Shown: positions 1 to 7,690, counted from the first letter of the stretch. The stretch is DNA of 15,000 bases from Actinidia chinensis (GCA_009663005.1 VIGQ01000749.1:10001-25000), one strand, 5' to 3'. Notes: generated by a model from the letters alone, not told the origin. Program-made: numbers and translations.

Positions 1-311
1 AAAAATCTTGGACCTAAACATCATGAACGCATTGAAAAATATTATGACACAAGAAAATGAAGTTCTTCATGTCCTTGGATACACACTAATTCAAATCTAA
101 TTGGAGTCAAAGTTAACCACATCAATTATTGTCCAAATTGATTCCATTTTGCACACAACAACCTAACTATCCCAAGGCTTTCCAAAGAACTCTCCCATTA
201 TGGGCAAACCAATTATGCAATCGGGATCTAGGTTTTTCATTCCATAAACATCCCTAAAATAATAAGTTCACAGACTAGACATATATATACACAACACCAT
301 ATGATCAGTAC
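1..311 (-). other. Intron-like AT-rich sequence downstream of an exon-like segment
   Basis: This stretch begins, on the minus strand, with a good splice donor (CAG followed by GTACTG at 311-306) and then continues as AT-rich sequence with stops in all frames I followed. It would be the first intron of a minus-strand transcript if the exon-like segment at 312-410 is real. No acceptor or second exon could be picked with confidence before the window edge. It may instead be plain intergenic DNA. Confidence 0.3.
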
Positions 312-410
312 CTGCTGAGCCCTGATTCGACCTTGCCTCTCAGGGCACACTTTCTCTAAGGGACTTGAGAGATACTTCAAGCTCTCGAACCCTCTCGTTC
401 ACATCTCCAT
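312..410 (-). pseudogene. Exon-like coding remnant, frame broken
   Basis: Reading the minus strand from an ATG at 410-408, the annotated frame stops after two codons (ATG GAG ATG TGA). One base over, a clean stretch reads DVNERVRELEVSLKSLRESV, which is charged and heptad-like, as in a short coiled coil. It then meets a TGA. A second one-base shift opens PERQGRIRAQQ up to a consensus donor (CAG/GTACTG at 312/311). Protein-like composition in two adjacent frames ending exactly at a donor suggests an old first coding exon carrying two single-base indels, hence a pseudogene or possible sequence errors. It sits just downstream of a CT-rich leader, as a first exon would. I do not recognise the protein family. 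It could also be a non-coding 5' exon. Confidence 0.27.
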
Positions 411-502
411 GTTTTTTTTTCTCCAAACAATCACTAACAAACACAAGGGGCAATGTATTTGATTCAGTGTGTGTAGAGAAGAGAAGAGAGAGAAGAGAGA
501 GT

Positions 503-526
503 AGAGAGAGAGAGAGAGAGAGAGAG
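503..526. repeat. (AG)12 microsatellite
   Basis: Twelve uninterrupted AG units within a wider GA-rich tract (about 477-526). On the minus strand it reads as CT repeats inside the presumed 5' leader, where length changes could affect expression. Confidence 0.95.
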
Positions 527-579
527 TACCAGAGAAAGCGGCGGATGCAGAGATGGTACGAAGGCTATGTTATGAGGAA

Positions 580-615
580 TTAAGCCATTTCGACGGTCCC
601 TCCGCGGCCCGCCAT
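580..615 (-). other. Short upstream open reading frame
   Basis: A minus-strand ATG at 615-613 opens an 11-codon frame (MAGRGGTVEMA) ending at TAA 582-580. If transcription starts upstream of this GC-rich patch, it would be an upstream ORF in the leader. If transcription starts inside the patch, it is irrelevant. It is too short to call a gene. Confidence 0.2.
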
Positions 616-620
616 GAACA

Positions 621-1000
621 CTGGAAAAAGAAGGGCAAATGTTCCTTTTTTGTTTGTGAGGAAAAATTGTGAAAAAGGATTAATTACAATTTTCCCTCTT
701 CCCTCCCTTATTTTTCTGGAGTGTTACTAATTTTTGTCCATTAGTCGTTTAATATCCAGGTTAGTCCTTAAACCTGTCAATTTTTTTTTTTCCTAGTTGG
801 ACTAATTGCGAATTCAAGATCCGTTACTGTGATATCTTCCGCCGCCTAGCAAAAACAAATTTTAAGCTACTTTAACGAGTCAAACCCAACGAAATTCACT
901 CATCAACCTACTTAAAGGCTAATTACTTTAACTTTTCCGACTAAGCTCGTAAACTCTTACGAGTGTAGGTGTGTATGTATAATCAATCGGACCATCAATT
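621..1000. other. Intergenic, no gene seen
   Basis: AT-rich sequence with phrases common in plant intergenic repeats (lagging 'tagtccttaaacctgtcaa' type wording near 755-780) and a T12-like run at 780-791. I found no terminal inverted repeats, splice-bounded coding segment or RNA gene. Confidence 0.6.
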
Positions 1001-1140
1001 CAATTCAAGTTGAGCGCAGGTTAGGGCAGATTCAGTTCGGATTAAGTCCGTCCGTGCAAGTGACGGGTCGTGCTTGGCCTAGTTTGAATTCTAGAGTCCT
1101 AGTCCAACTCAGTCCTGGGAGCCCGGACCTAGCCAATGGA

Positions 1141-1477
1141 TGGGCCTCGCCAATTACTTGATTTTTTTTTTTTTAACGTATTTTTTTTAGATTTTTTCCG
1201 TATTGTTTTTTTTGGGCTGGCTTAGTTTTGGCCCAAATGTTTTGTAGCAATTTAGGTGGTCGCCCCAACTGGATTAGCTCAATTTTCTTTTATTGAATTT
1301 TTTGTTGGTTGGCGGTCTGAGCCCAAAAAATCAGGTTGGAATAGGCTAGGCTCGTGAGCAGGGCATTGGGCCTCACAACAGTCAGTTGCTCTGTCGAGCA
1401 AACTTTGTCGGGGTAGCTAACCTGAGGAGACTCCAACTAAGAGTAACTGTCGAACCGATTCAATTTCTAAATGGGCC
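1141..1477. promoter_or_regulatory. Cluster of TGGGCC/GGCCCA (site II-like) motifs
   Basis: Six copies of TGGGCY or its complement lie within 340 bases: 1141-1146, 1213-1218, 1230-1235, 1320-1325, 1367-1372 and 1472-1477, with another at 1927-1932. TGGGCY is the plant site II element bound by TCP factors in promoters of ribosomal-protein and cell-cycle genes. No TATA box or transcript start is visible beside the cluster. GGCC-rich wording is also frequent in plant transposon ends, so a regulatory role is only a possibility. The sequence is locally less AT-rich than its surroundings. Confidence 0.25.
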
Positions 1478-1560
1478 AATCATAAACTCCTCCGAACGAA
1501 CTCACTGCCCCCTACTTCAATTGTGCAGCACTAGAGTCATCACTATAACTTAGTAGTCAA

Positions 1561-2589
1561 TTTTGTATTTATTGTCCACTTTCTTCTAGATGCCCAATGT
1601 TTTTTCATTTATATATATAATTCATCAATGTACAAATAAATATAATATTTTAATGGAACGTAAGAAAAACAGACAAGCTAAAAAAAATGAATATACCCTT
1701 TTTACTAGCTAATCTATTATTTACGGCTAGAGCCTGCTTGCTCTTTTGTTCTTATTAGCCTGTCCAATTTTTCGATACAATTTTCATATAATTCCGCGCA
1801 ATTTGCCAAAAAAAATAAATTTTCATCAAATAATAGAAAAATTACATAATTCAAGTAGGGACTTTTGGTTTGGGGGCCGACTCAAATTTTCATTCAAGCT
1901 GAAATAGTGCCCACCTATTTACTATATGGGCTGGGCAGAAGTGTTCATAGGTAAAGAAGTCAAATCATTGGATCTCAACAATAATTGTAGGCCCCTAGCC
2001 TTAATTTTAGAGCTCTATGAGTTTTTCGAGTATTTTCATCTTTGCTTTAAACTGATTCGTCTCGGGACCTGATAGAATATTAAACATAAAAAATAATTTA
2101 TTTGATTAAAATAATAAAAAATATGCTTTAAAAATAGATTTTTTTCTATCTTTCAAACTTCTTTTTTTCAAATTTGATGATTTTTTTTATAGTTTCACAT
2201 TTTCTCTCTGAGTTTTGAGTATTTTCTCATTGCCGAACTTTTTTTGTACCGATTTGCATTGAACGAAGAAATTATTATATGTTAAAAAAGTCATAATCTA
2301 AATTTTGATTTCAAAATACTAAAAAATTACTTAAAAATAGATTGTTTTTTTATCTTTTATTAAAAGAAACTCGAAACTGACAACATTTAGCTATATTTAA
2401 CTAATTCTTTTTTTCCTCTCTTTTCTTAAACTTACAATTGCCTGTCTCACAAGTCCACAAGGTGTCCTCTCACGAATAAAGATCAATCGTGGACCTAAAT
2501 ATCAATGTACGTTGCTAAGTAGGACTTTCAGCAACCTAGTTTCACTACAGCATACTATATATTTTTGTTTAAATTGTCATTTTCTTACA
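1561..2589. other. AT-rich intergenic stretch, no gene seen
   Basis: About 1 kb of AT-rich DNA with many A and T runs and frequent stops on both strands. No paired terminal repeats, tRNA-like fold or coding segment was recognised. Confidence 0.6.
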
Positions 2590-2724
2590 TTGTATTTGGA
2601 TCAGAATTGGTAAAATAAAAATAAAAATGTTAGAATTCACAACCGTTATTCGGAAACTATTAAATCATTTACCTTTTTTTCTTTCATTTCCCTTTTTCCT
2701 TCACTAAATCTTTATCCAAACAAA
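2590..2724. mobile_element. Possible short MITE with diverged inverted ends
   Basis: The left end reads TTGTATTTGGATCAGAATTGG. The right end, read on the opposite strand, gives TTTTGTTTGGATAAAGATTTAG, and similarity continues into an A-rich inner segment (roughly two-thirds identity over about 40 bases by eye). About 135 bp with inverted ends is the size of a plant MITE. No clear target-site duplication was found and both ends are AT-rich, so chance similarity is quite possible. Confidence 0.25.
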
Positions 2725-3164
2725 ACCTAACAGACTGATCATTAATTTTGGAAAGCTACGTGGTCTCCTCCCTCACTTAATTAAAATTAAATGAGGGTAA
2801 CATGGAACAAGTTGTGTAAATTGTTAGGAATTTGGATACAGATTGATAGACGGTGCAAAGTGAGATTTTGTTAAATAGAAGGCGGAAAGGGTAATTTTTT
2901 TCCTATTTTTATTTTTCGTGGTCTTGACCAAAATCAGTTTCCCGCTGGACACGAATTCCACCACCAACCTTTCGGCGGCGAATCTTCGGGTTTTGCCTGG
3001 AAGTGGACACCTCATCCACTTTTCACTTAAATATCTCTTTTCTCATGCATTTATTGGGTGTGACCATTTTTTTTGGATTGGGGAAAAGAGAGTTCATTCC
3101 AGGCATTTGTGACAATTTTTGAAGGATAAATTATACCTATTGCACCCTTCAGCTGCACTTTCAA
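2725..3164. other. Intergenic with a small GC-richer island (about 2938-3010)
   Basis: Most of this stretch is AT-rich. Around 2938-3010 the composition rises, with 'ttcggcggcgaatcttcggg' wording and short open frames on both strands (plus 2918-3112, minus 3015-2824). Neither frame shows a known motif or a plausible splice context. It may be a fragment of a former 5' UTR or exon; I cannot assign it. Confidence 0.4.
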
Positions 3165-3360
3165 TATACAGATTTTTAAATATTGGACTTAAATTTACTA
3201 TATTTTTAATCATCAAATTTCTATGGATTTTAAATTTAATGGTTTGAATTTTCTTGATTTTAAATCTTTTTAATCTATTCCGCAATCTAACTATACCTCG
3301 ACGGATTTTTTTTTTTCGGACAGATTTAAATTTTAAAATTCATAATATCCAAACGGAGCC
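3165..3360. mobile_element. MITE fragment with one GGCTCCGTTTGGA end
   Basis: The right end (3348-3360) is the complement of GGCTCCGTTTGGA, the same terminal word that bounds the element at 5061-5296 and, with changes, the one at 11216-11357. It is followed directly by TTA (3361-3363), the trinucleotide that flanks the 11216 element. Inside are repeated GATTTTAAAT/ATTTAAAATTT words. I could not find a matching left end, so the start is approximate and the element is probably truncated or the left end has decayed. Confidence 0.4.
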
Positions 3361-3797
3361 TTACACTTCGACCGAATCCTCAATTTGAGTTGAATAAAAA
3401 ATTTCTTTCTTCCATCTAATCAAAAAAAAAAAAAATTGATCCCCCTAACAATCAATTGTTAATATGGCATTTCTATTCATTTACTATTACGCGACAAGAG
3501 GCCATGTGACCTACATAAAATGGGCATGTAGACCTTAATTGAACGAAAAATAGATGGAAGGCTACATTGCACTGACTGAAAGTGTAGAGTTAACTTATAC
3601 AAAGAGAAGTAAGATTAAAAATGACATTTTGGTCCAAGTCATAGGGTCCAAAATTAATAATTTACCCAATGTTAAAACTTTGAACCCAATTATTTACAAT
3701 GCAAAGAGACAAAAGGTCATTAATCATTAGACATGTTCATGCCGTTCAGGTAAGAGTTCGGATCCTCTGAAGTGCATGGTGTATTAGTGCACAAAAT
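3361..3797. other. Intergenic, no gene seen
   Basis: AT-rich sequence with an A14-like run near 3422-3434 and a small palindrome around AACAATCAATTGTT (about 3447-3460). Nothing else was recognised. Confidence 0.6.
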
Positions 3798-3822
3798 GAT
3801 TCGTTTTGGTACGCTTTAGAAC

Positions 3823-3868
3823 TAAAACGACGTCCGTTTTGGTCTTGATCATGAACGACGTCGTTTTA
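3823..3868. repeat. Perfect 12-bp inverted repeat around ACGACGTC
   Basis: TAAAACGACGTC (3823-3834) and GACGTCGTTTTA (3857-3868) are exact reverse complements separated by 22 bases. Related words lie beside them (TCGTTTTGG at about 3801-3809, CGTTTTGG at about 3835-3842, AAAACGACTC at about 3888-3897). The core GACGTC is a C-box/bZIP type ACGT element. The AAACGACGTCGTTT word also recurs in plant transposon ends, so it may mark a mobile-element fragment rather than a regulatory site. Confidence 0.55.
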
Positions 3869-3999
3869 TGATTAATTAAAACGACTCGGAAACACTCCGC
3901 ACCCGCCCCCTTGCGTTGTTTTTGTACACTTTAAAAAACACTTCTTCAACCATTCACTTCAAGTTCAAGGATCAGAACCTTTCTGGTAATGGCCTAGGG

Positions 4000-4119
4000 T
4001 GTTAGTGTGAAGTAAAAGTGTCTACTTGTGTCTCTACATGTTCTGGGCTATTTCCTCTCTAAAAGTGCCTTTGCATGTACTCGCTCTGTAAAATTGTTTA
4101 AGAGATGTTTGCCAACACA
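4000..4119 (+). mobile_element. Candidate short LTR (TRIM or Copia-like)
   Basis: The segment starts TGTTAGTGTGAAG and ends CAACACA, giving the TG...CA ends of an LTR. It is only about 120 bp long and is followed within one base by a tRNA-Met-type primer-binding site at 4120-4132. LTRs of 100-250 bp next to such a site are the mark of TRIM elements, which are non-autonomous retrotransposons. I did not find a second copy of the LTR downstream, nor a polypurine tract with a matching target duplication. The element is therefore truncated, decayed or misread, and the left boundary is the weakest part of the call. Confidence 0.35.
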
Positions 4120-4132
4120 TTGTTATCAGAGC
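4120..4132 (+). other. Degenerate primer-binding site for initiator tRNA-Met
   Basis: TTGTTATCAGAGC differs by one base from TTGGTATCAGAGC. That sequence is complementary to the 3' end of plant initiator tRNA-Met, used by most plant Copia and TRIM retrotransposons to prime reverse transcription. It follows a candidate LTR end in CA at 4118-4119 and is followed by a CT-rich leader-like segment, the expected order. Confidence 0.45.
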
Positions 4133-4162
4133 ATGCCACGAAACTTTCAACTTATTGCCCAC

Positions 4163-4212
4163 CTCTCTCTCTCCTTCTCTCTCCTCACATCATCCACATC
4201 ACACACACACAC
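4163..4212. repeat. CT and CA simple-sequence tracts
   Basis: A CT-rich tract (4163-4185) is followed by a short CA run (4200-4212). They lie just downstream of the candidate primer-binding site and could be part of a retroelement leader, or an independent microsatellite. Confidence 0.8.
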
Positions 4213-5060
4213 CACATAATTTTGTTTTTGCAGCTTTTCGTGCGGCCACTTTAGAGCAGAAATGTACCGTACAGATCGATCACAAGCAGTCCATAATTAA
4301 CTAATGCATTTTTTAGAAGTCTCATTAACATATTGTAGGACATAAATAGCAACCTAGGTTTACACTGAATATAGTTGATCACCGCAGCGTCACACCGTGA
4401 TTGAGCTTGGAGCCCGAACCGCTACACTAGTACAGCTACATTGTTCGGCTTATCTCGGAACACTCTTGGTGACATGTCTTAATTGAGCTTACATAACAAT
4501 GATAACTACACAAAAAGACTCTGATACCCAACCCACCCTCACGATGAATGAGGTTTTTCCATAATGTGATAGGCGAATCGCCAACTTCCCTGTAAAAAAA
4601 AGCCCCCGTATTAGCTTCGATTTTCTAACTAGTTCTGCTTGTAGACTGACTGTACAGGGCAAAAACCGCCAACAACCGTCCCTTTGTTGAGACTCAAATT
4701 CTCATCACCCCCACAACATGTCTTGTAAAATCATTAATTTTTTATTTTAATTATTGTAGTCGGTTTCTAAATCCATAAGATTTTTTTTCTTTGGGTGTTT
4801 GGCTCGCATTAAATTGTACAAAAGTTCTTTTGTAACTTGTTTACTTGAATGAACTTAATCCATTGACCCCAAGAGGGGAGGAAAAAAAAACAATTTCTCT
4901 GTATAAGGTCCGATTTAGCAACCCCATGAAGAAGTTGGATTTTTCGGACTTTTTAGAATTCTAAATTCCAAAAAAAGATTATCCCGTTTTTCCAAGGGTT
5001 GATTATAATGCCGTTGGATTCAACAAGCAAAAATTATTATCCCGTTTGGGTTTTCGATAT
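4213..5060. other. Intergenic, no gene seen
   Basis: No coding segment was recognised. A minus-strand copy of a primer-binding-like word (GACTCTGATACCCA, about 4517-4530) lacks any LTR end beside it. A 7-bp inverted pair, CCCTGTA/TACAGGG, lies at about 4590-4597 and 4653-4659. The word ATTATCCCGTTT occurs twice (about 4978 and 5037). None of these defines an element. Confidence 0.55.
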
Positions 5061-5296
5061 TGCTCCGTTTGGTAATGCTTAAAAACATTTTTTTTTTTGT
5101 TCAACTTGCTATCAAAAAAGTTAAGAATTTTGACTTTTTTTTCTTTGTGGCTTTACTTTTGTTAAAACTAAGCAAGGCAACAAAGCAAAACAATAAAATC
5201 AAAAAAGCCAACTCTGATTAGCTTTTTTTTGCTTATTTTAAGCTAAAAAGCAAAAAAAAAAAAAAAAAAACTAAAAGAACTGACGCAAACGGAGCC
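5061..5296. mobile_element. MITE with GGCTCCGTTTGG-type inverted ends
   Basis: The left end is TGCTCCGTTTGGTAATGCTTAAAAACAT. The right end, read on the minus strand, is GGCTCCGTTTGCGTCAGTTC. The flanks repeat ATAT on both sides (5057-5060 and 5297-5300), a possible target duplication, though too simple to be decisive. The interior is A/T-run rich, with a 19-A run (5252-5270) and inverted AGCTTTTT/AAAAAGCT words. No coding capacity is expected; the open frame crossing it on the minus strand is low-complexity. The element at 11216-11357 is a relative in the opposite orientation, sharing both ends. Superfamily is uncertain (PIF/Harbinger-like or hAT-like). Confidence 0.65.
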
Positions 5297-5510
5297 ATAT
5301 TTGTATGCATGGAAGTTGCTCCCGATTTTGTAATACCCTTCCCGAATTGTAATATTCCTAATTTATAATAAAACATTGTCTTTTCTAAAAAAAAAATAAA
5401 AAATAAAAGAAAAGCGTGAAGGAAATTAACAAATTTAAGCGATTCAAGCAAGAATTTGAGCAACAACACCAGCAAAATCAATTCTCTATCTTTTATTTTC
5501 TCATTATTTC
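5297..5510. other. Intergenic, no gene seen
   Basis: AT-rich with A runs; no repeats or coding segments recognised. Confidence 0.55.
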
Positions 5511-5910
5511 CATTTTTGTATATCAATGCGTTTTTTTTTTTATAGCACAGCAATCACAGCATCCCCGTCGTCTAGCCTAATGGGTTCCGAGAGAGATTGG
5601 CCCTCAAGTTATTTGACAACAAACCTCCAGTATAATCTGATAGGACGCAAAACCTATGGCTCTTTAAACAAAGAAAATTTTTAACAGTCGAGTTAACCTA
5701 AAGGTTCTATATATTTTTCATATCAACGCGTGTATTTGTTTTTTTACAGCAACAACATCCTGTCTCAGACGCAATGGGGGTCGAGAGGGACTGGCCTCAA
5801 AGTTAACTGTCAAACAAACTTCAGTATCTCTGATAGACTCGATCGAATGGTGACCCGTAAAAATAAAGACAGAGTTTTTTTAAACCAGTCCAGCTAACCC
5901 AAGGTTATTA
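5511..5910. repeat. Diverged tandem duplication, unit about 200 bp
   Basis: The 5511-5710 unit is repeated at 5711-5910 with an offset of 200 bases. Shared, collinear words include TATCAA(T/C)GCG (5521 and 5721), ACAGC, AATGGG, CGAGAG, (T/C)TGGCC...CAA...GTTA, CAAACNTCAGTAT, TCTGATAG and AACC(T/C)A-AAGGTT. By eye the copies match at around two-thirds of positions, so the duplication is old. It is less AT-rich than its surroundings, and the TCTCTGATAG word resembles part of retroelement primer regions. The origin of the unit is unknown to me and no open frame is conserved between copies. Confidence 0.7.
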
Positions 5911-6556
5911 ATAAACATATTATATAAACATATATAGCTGCTAGGATTAAAAATGCATCATATGAAGGGTAAAGTTCTCTCTCTCATGGTTGACGAAGTT
6001 CATTCTACCCCTTTTCTTATTTTCTCTTTCGTATGTGTGGAAAAAGAGAAAGAACCGAGAATTGAGTAGGAGAATAGCCCACACGAGACAAGCAAAAGAA
6101 TTAGTGGGATATGCTTAGACTTTAGATACCCTAACAATTATTTTAAATGGTGTCCAAATATTCATAGGGGGAAGGGGGATGATAAAGATATATTTGTCCT
6201 TACTTTAAAAGCCACGATTTAAAACCCAACTTTTCCTTTAATTGAACCCTATTTTCACATCAAACACTAACTGTAAGAGGTTTAAGGGTCTCACGTCGCT
6301 TTGTCTTATTACAACCTTTTAATATGTATCCAAAAGGGTTAGTTATTCTCCCAAAAGCTTTTTCTAATTTTTCTTTTAGAAAGTTGAGTGCTTGTGTGTA
6401 AAACGTATAGATGAGTAGTGCAATAATAGCCAATGGTCCAACACCATTAGTTGAGGCAAAAATACTTTTTGGATGTGTCTCTTTCAGGTGGAATTTTTTT
6501 TTGTAGTTGGTAATCATAGAACAGGGATCGATGCAGAATTGTACTTTTTGGGAGTA
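5911..6556. other. Intergenic with one unassigned minus-strand open frame
   Basis: AT-rich sequence with a TTCTCTTT/AAAGAGAA inverted pair near 6023-6055. The minus-strand open frame 6574-6260 (104 codons) contains a hydrophobic, membrane-like stretch (GPLAIIALLIYTFYTQALNF) followed by lysine- and glutamate-rich residues. No family match is known to me, there is no conserved start context, and its 3' part is ordinary AT-rich DNA. I therefore do not call it a gene. Confidence 0.4.
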
Positions 6557-6780
6557 GCGACTGTGGCCATTCAAAGTACAAAATTCGCAACTTACCTATG
6601 AAATATTATATTACTTTTTTTCAATTTTTAGTGTGGCGACGGTACATTCAAATTATGGAAGTCGTAAATTACGTATAATTATTACATTACTTTTCAATTT
6701 TTGGGTGCGACTACGTATTCAAATCACACGAAATTCTCAACTAAACGTATGAAATATGTACATTATTTCAATTTTGGATT
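6557..6780. repeat. Three diverged tandem copies of a ~75-bp unit
   Basis: Each unit begins GCGAC (6557, 6636, 6707) and continues with ATTCAAA, a variable part with GAAATTC/AAGTCGTAAATT-like words, then ACGTATGAAATATTA-like sequence, TACATTA and TTTCAATTTTTGG. Unit lengths are about 79, 71 and 74. The last copy decays near 6780. The arrangement looks like a mini-satellite array or the internal repeats of a transposon. Copies differ at many positions, indicating age. Confidence 0.7.
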
Positions 6781-7098
6781 ATCGAATTTGAAAATATTCT
6801 TAGTTTAAAATACTATTTATAAAATAATATTTTTAAAAAAACTTTAAGAGACAGTTGTTCGCTGGCTGCCCTTGAGTCTAGAGATTCCAAAAATGTATAC
6901 TGAAATAGATGCCTTGTTCTTCAAATAAAGCTTTTGAGTGGGGATTAAAGGCATCTATACTGTTCCTTTTTCACACGCAGCAATTGTTGTAACCATATTG
7001 TGTACATTAATCCTTCTCTTTCAATTCAAGCTGGATGGAATATAATCAAACCCAGTATCAAGAAGTTTCATGTTCCTTTTAATCCTCTCTCTCTCTTA
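6781..7098. other. Intergenic, no gene seen
   Basis: AT-rich, with a CT run at about 7086-7096; nothing else recognised. Confidence 0.55.
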
Positions 7099-7350
7099 TA
7101 TGGTGGGAAGCCTATATGGAATACTGCACGAAACAACGAAGAAAAATATAAATAAGCAATTAAGAGAAAATTATGGCTTTGAATAATATTATTAAATTAA
7201 TCAATATCCTTTTAATATATTTGCTATGGGAGGGCCAGCCTATATGGAATATTGCACGAAACAACATAGGAAAACTATTAATAAAGCAATTAAGAGAAAT
7301 TATGTTTGAAAATAAATTAGAAATTAATTAATTACTTTAATACGTACGTA
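7099..7350. repeat. Tandem duplication, unit about 126 bp
   Basis: Copy one (7099-7224) and copy two (7225-about 7350) share TATGG-GGG-AGCCTATATGGAAT, ACTGCACGAAACAAC (ATTGCACGAAACAAC in the second), AATAAGCAATTAAGAGAA (AATAAAGCAATTAAGAGAA in the second), ATTATG and TTGAA-AATA, in order. Similarity is high in the first 75 bases and weaker after. This is the youngest-looking local duplication of the three between 5500 and 7350. Confidence 0.8.
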
Positions 7351-7504
7351 AGAAGAGAATAAAATTCAGTACATCAAGGTATAGATGAGAAAATAATTTT
7401 TTTTTTACAAAACACGAAATTGAGTTAAGCCCTCAATTCGGAACTAAAAAACTTAGTATATTAGAAAAATTGATCTATTGTGATCACGTAAAACAGTAAA
7501 AATA

Positions 7505-7690
7505 GGGTGAAATCACTGACCACTGAGATTATAGATTAATACACAAAGACCCCTGACGTTTGAAAAATGACAGTGAGATCCCTTGAGATTTGAAACTGTA
7601 ACAAATTTCGTCATTTTACACTAACCACCCTGAGGTTCGAGTTAATACACAAGACCCCTGACGTCGGCTGAATAGTGTTGAAATTACATC
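7505..7690 (+). repeat. Left terminal inverted repeat of the 7505-8208 element
   Basis: Pairs with the right arm (about 7970-8208). Near 7664-7670 it lacks a segment of about 36-40 bases that the right arm keeps (about 7996-8032), after which pairing resumes at GAATAGTG. It has therefore suffered an internal deletion, or the right arm an insertion. Confidence 0.75.

Larger units (their letters stand above)
411..620 (-). promoter_or_regulatory. CT-rich 5' leader and probable transcription start region
   Basis: On the minus strand a GC-rich patch (590-614, with several CpGs) is followed by a long CT-rich tract, including a (CT)12 run, and then an A-rich stretch just before the ATG at 410-408. 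CT-rich leaders of this type are typical of plant 5' UTRs close to the start site. No clear TATA box was found upstream (620-720), so a TATA-less promoter or a decayed one is possible. Promoter activity is inferred only from composition and from the neighbouring exon-like segment. Confidence 0.35.

Noticed and set aside
365..583. 72-codon plus-strand open frame with RE repeats
   Set aside because: The Arg-Glu repeats are the (AG)n microsatellite translated. The meaningful strand here appears to be the minus one.
4517..4530. Minus-strand primer-binding-like word TGGGTATCAGAGTC
   Set aside because: There is no LTR end in CA beside it and no paired long repeat; a single 12-base resemblance is not enough.
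5233..5553. 106-codon minus-strand open frame rich in Phe/Leu/Lys
   Set aside because: It reads through the poly-A/poly-T runs of the MITE and its flank; low complexity, not protein-like.
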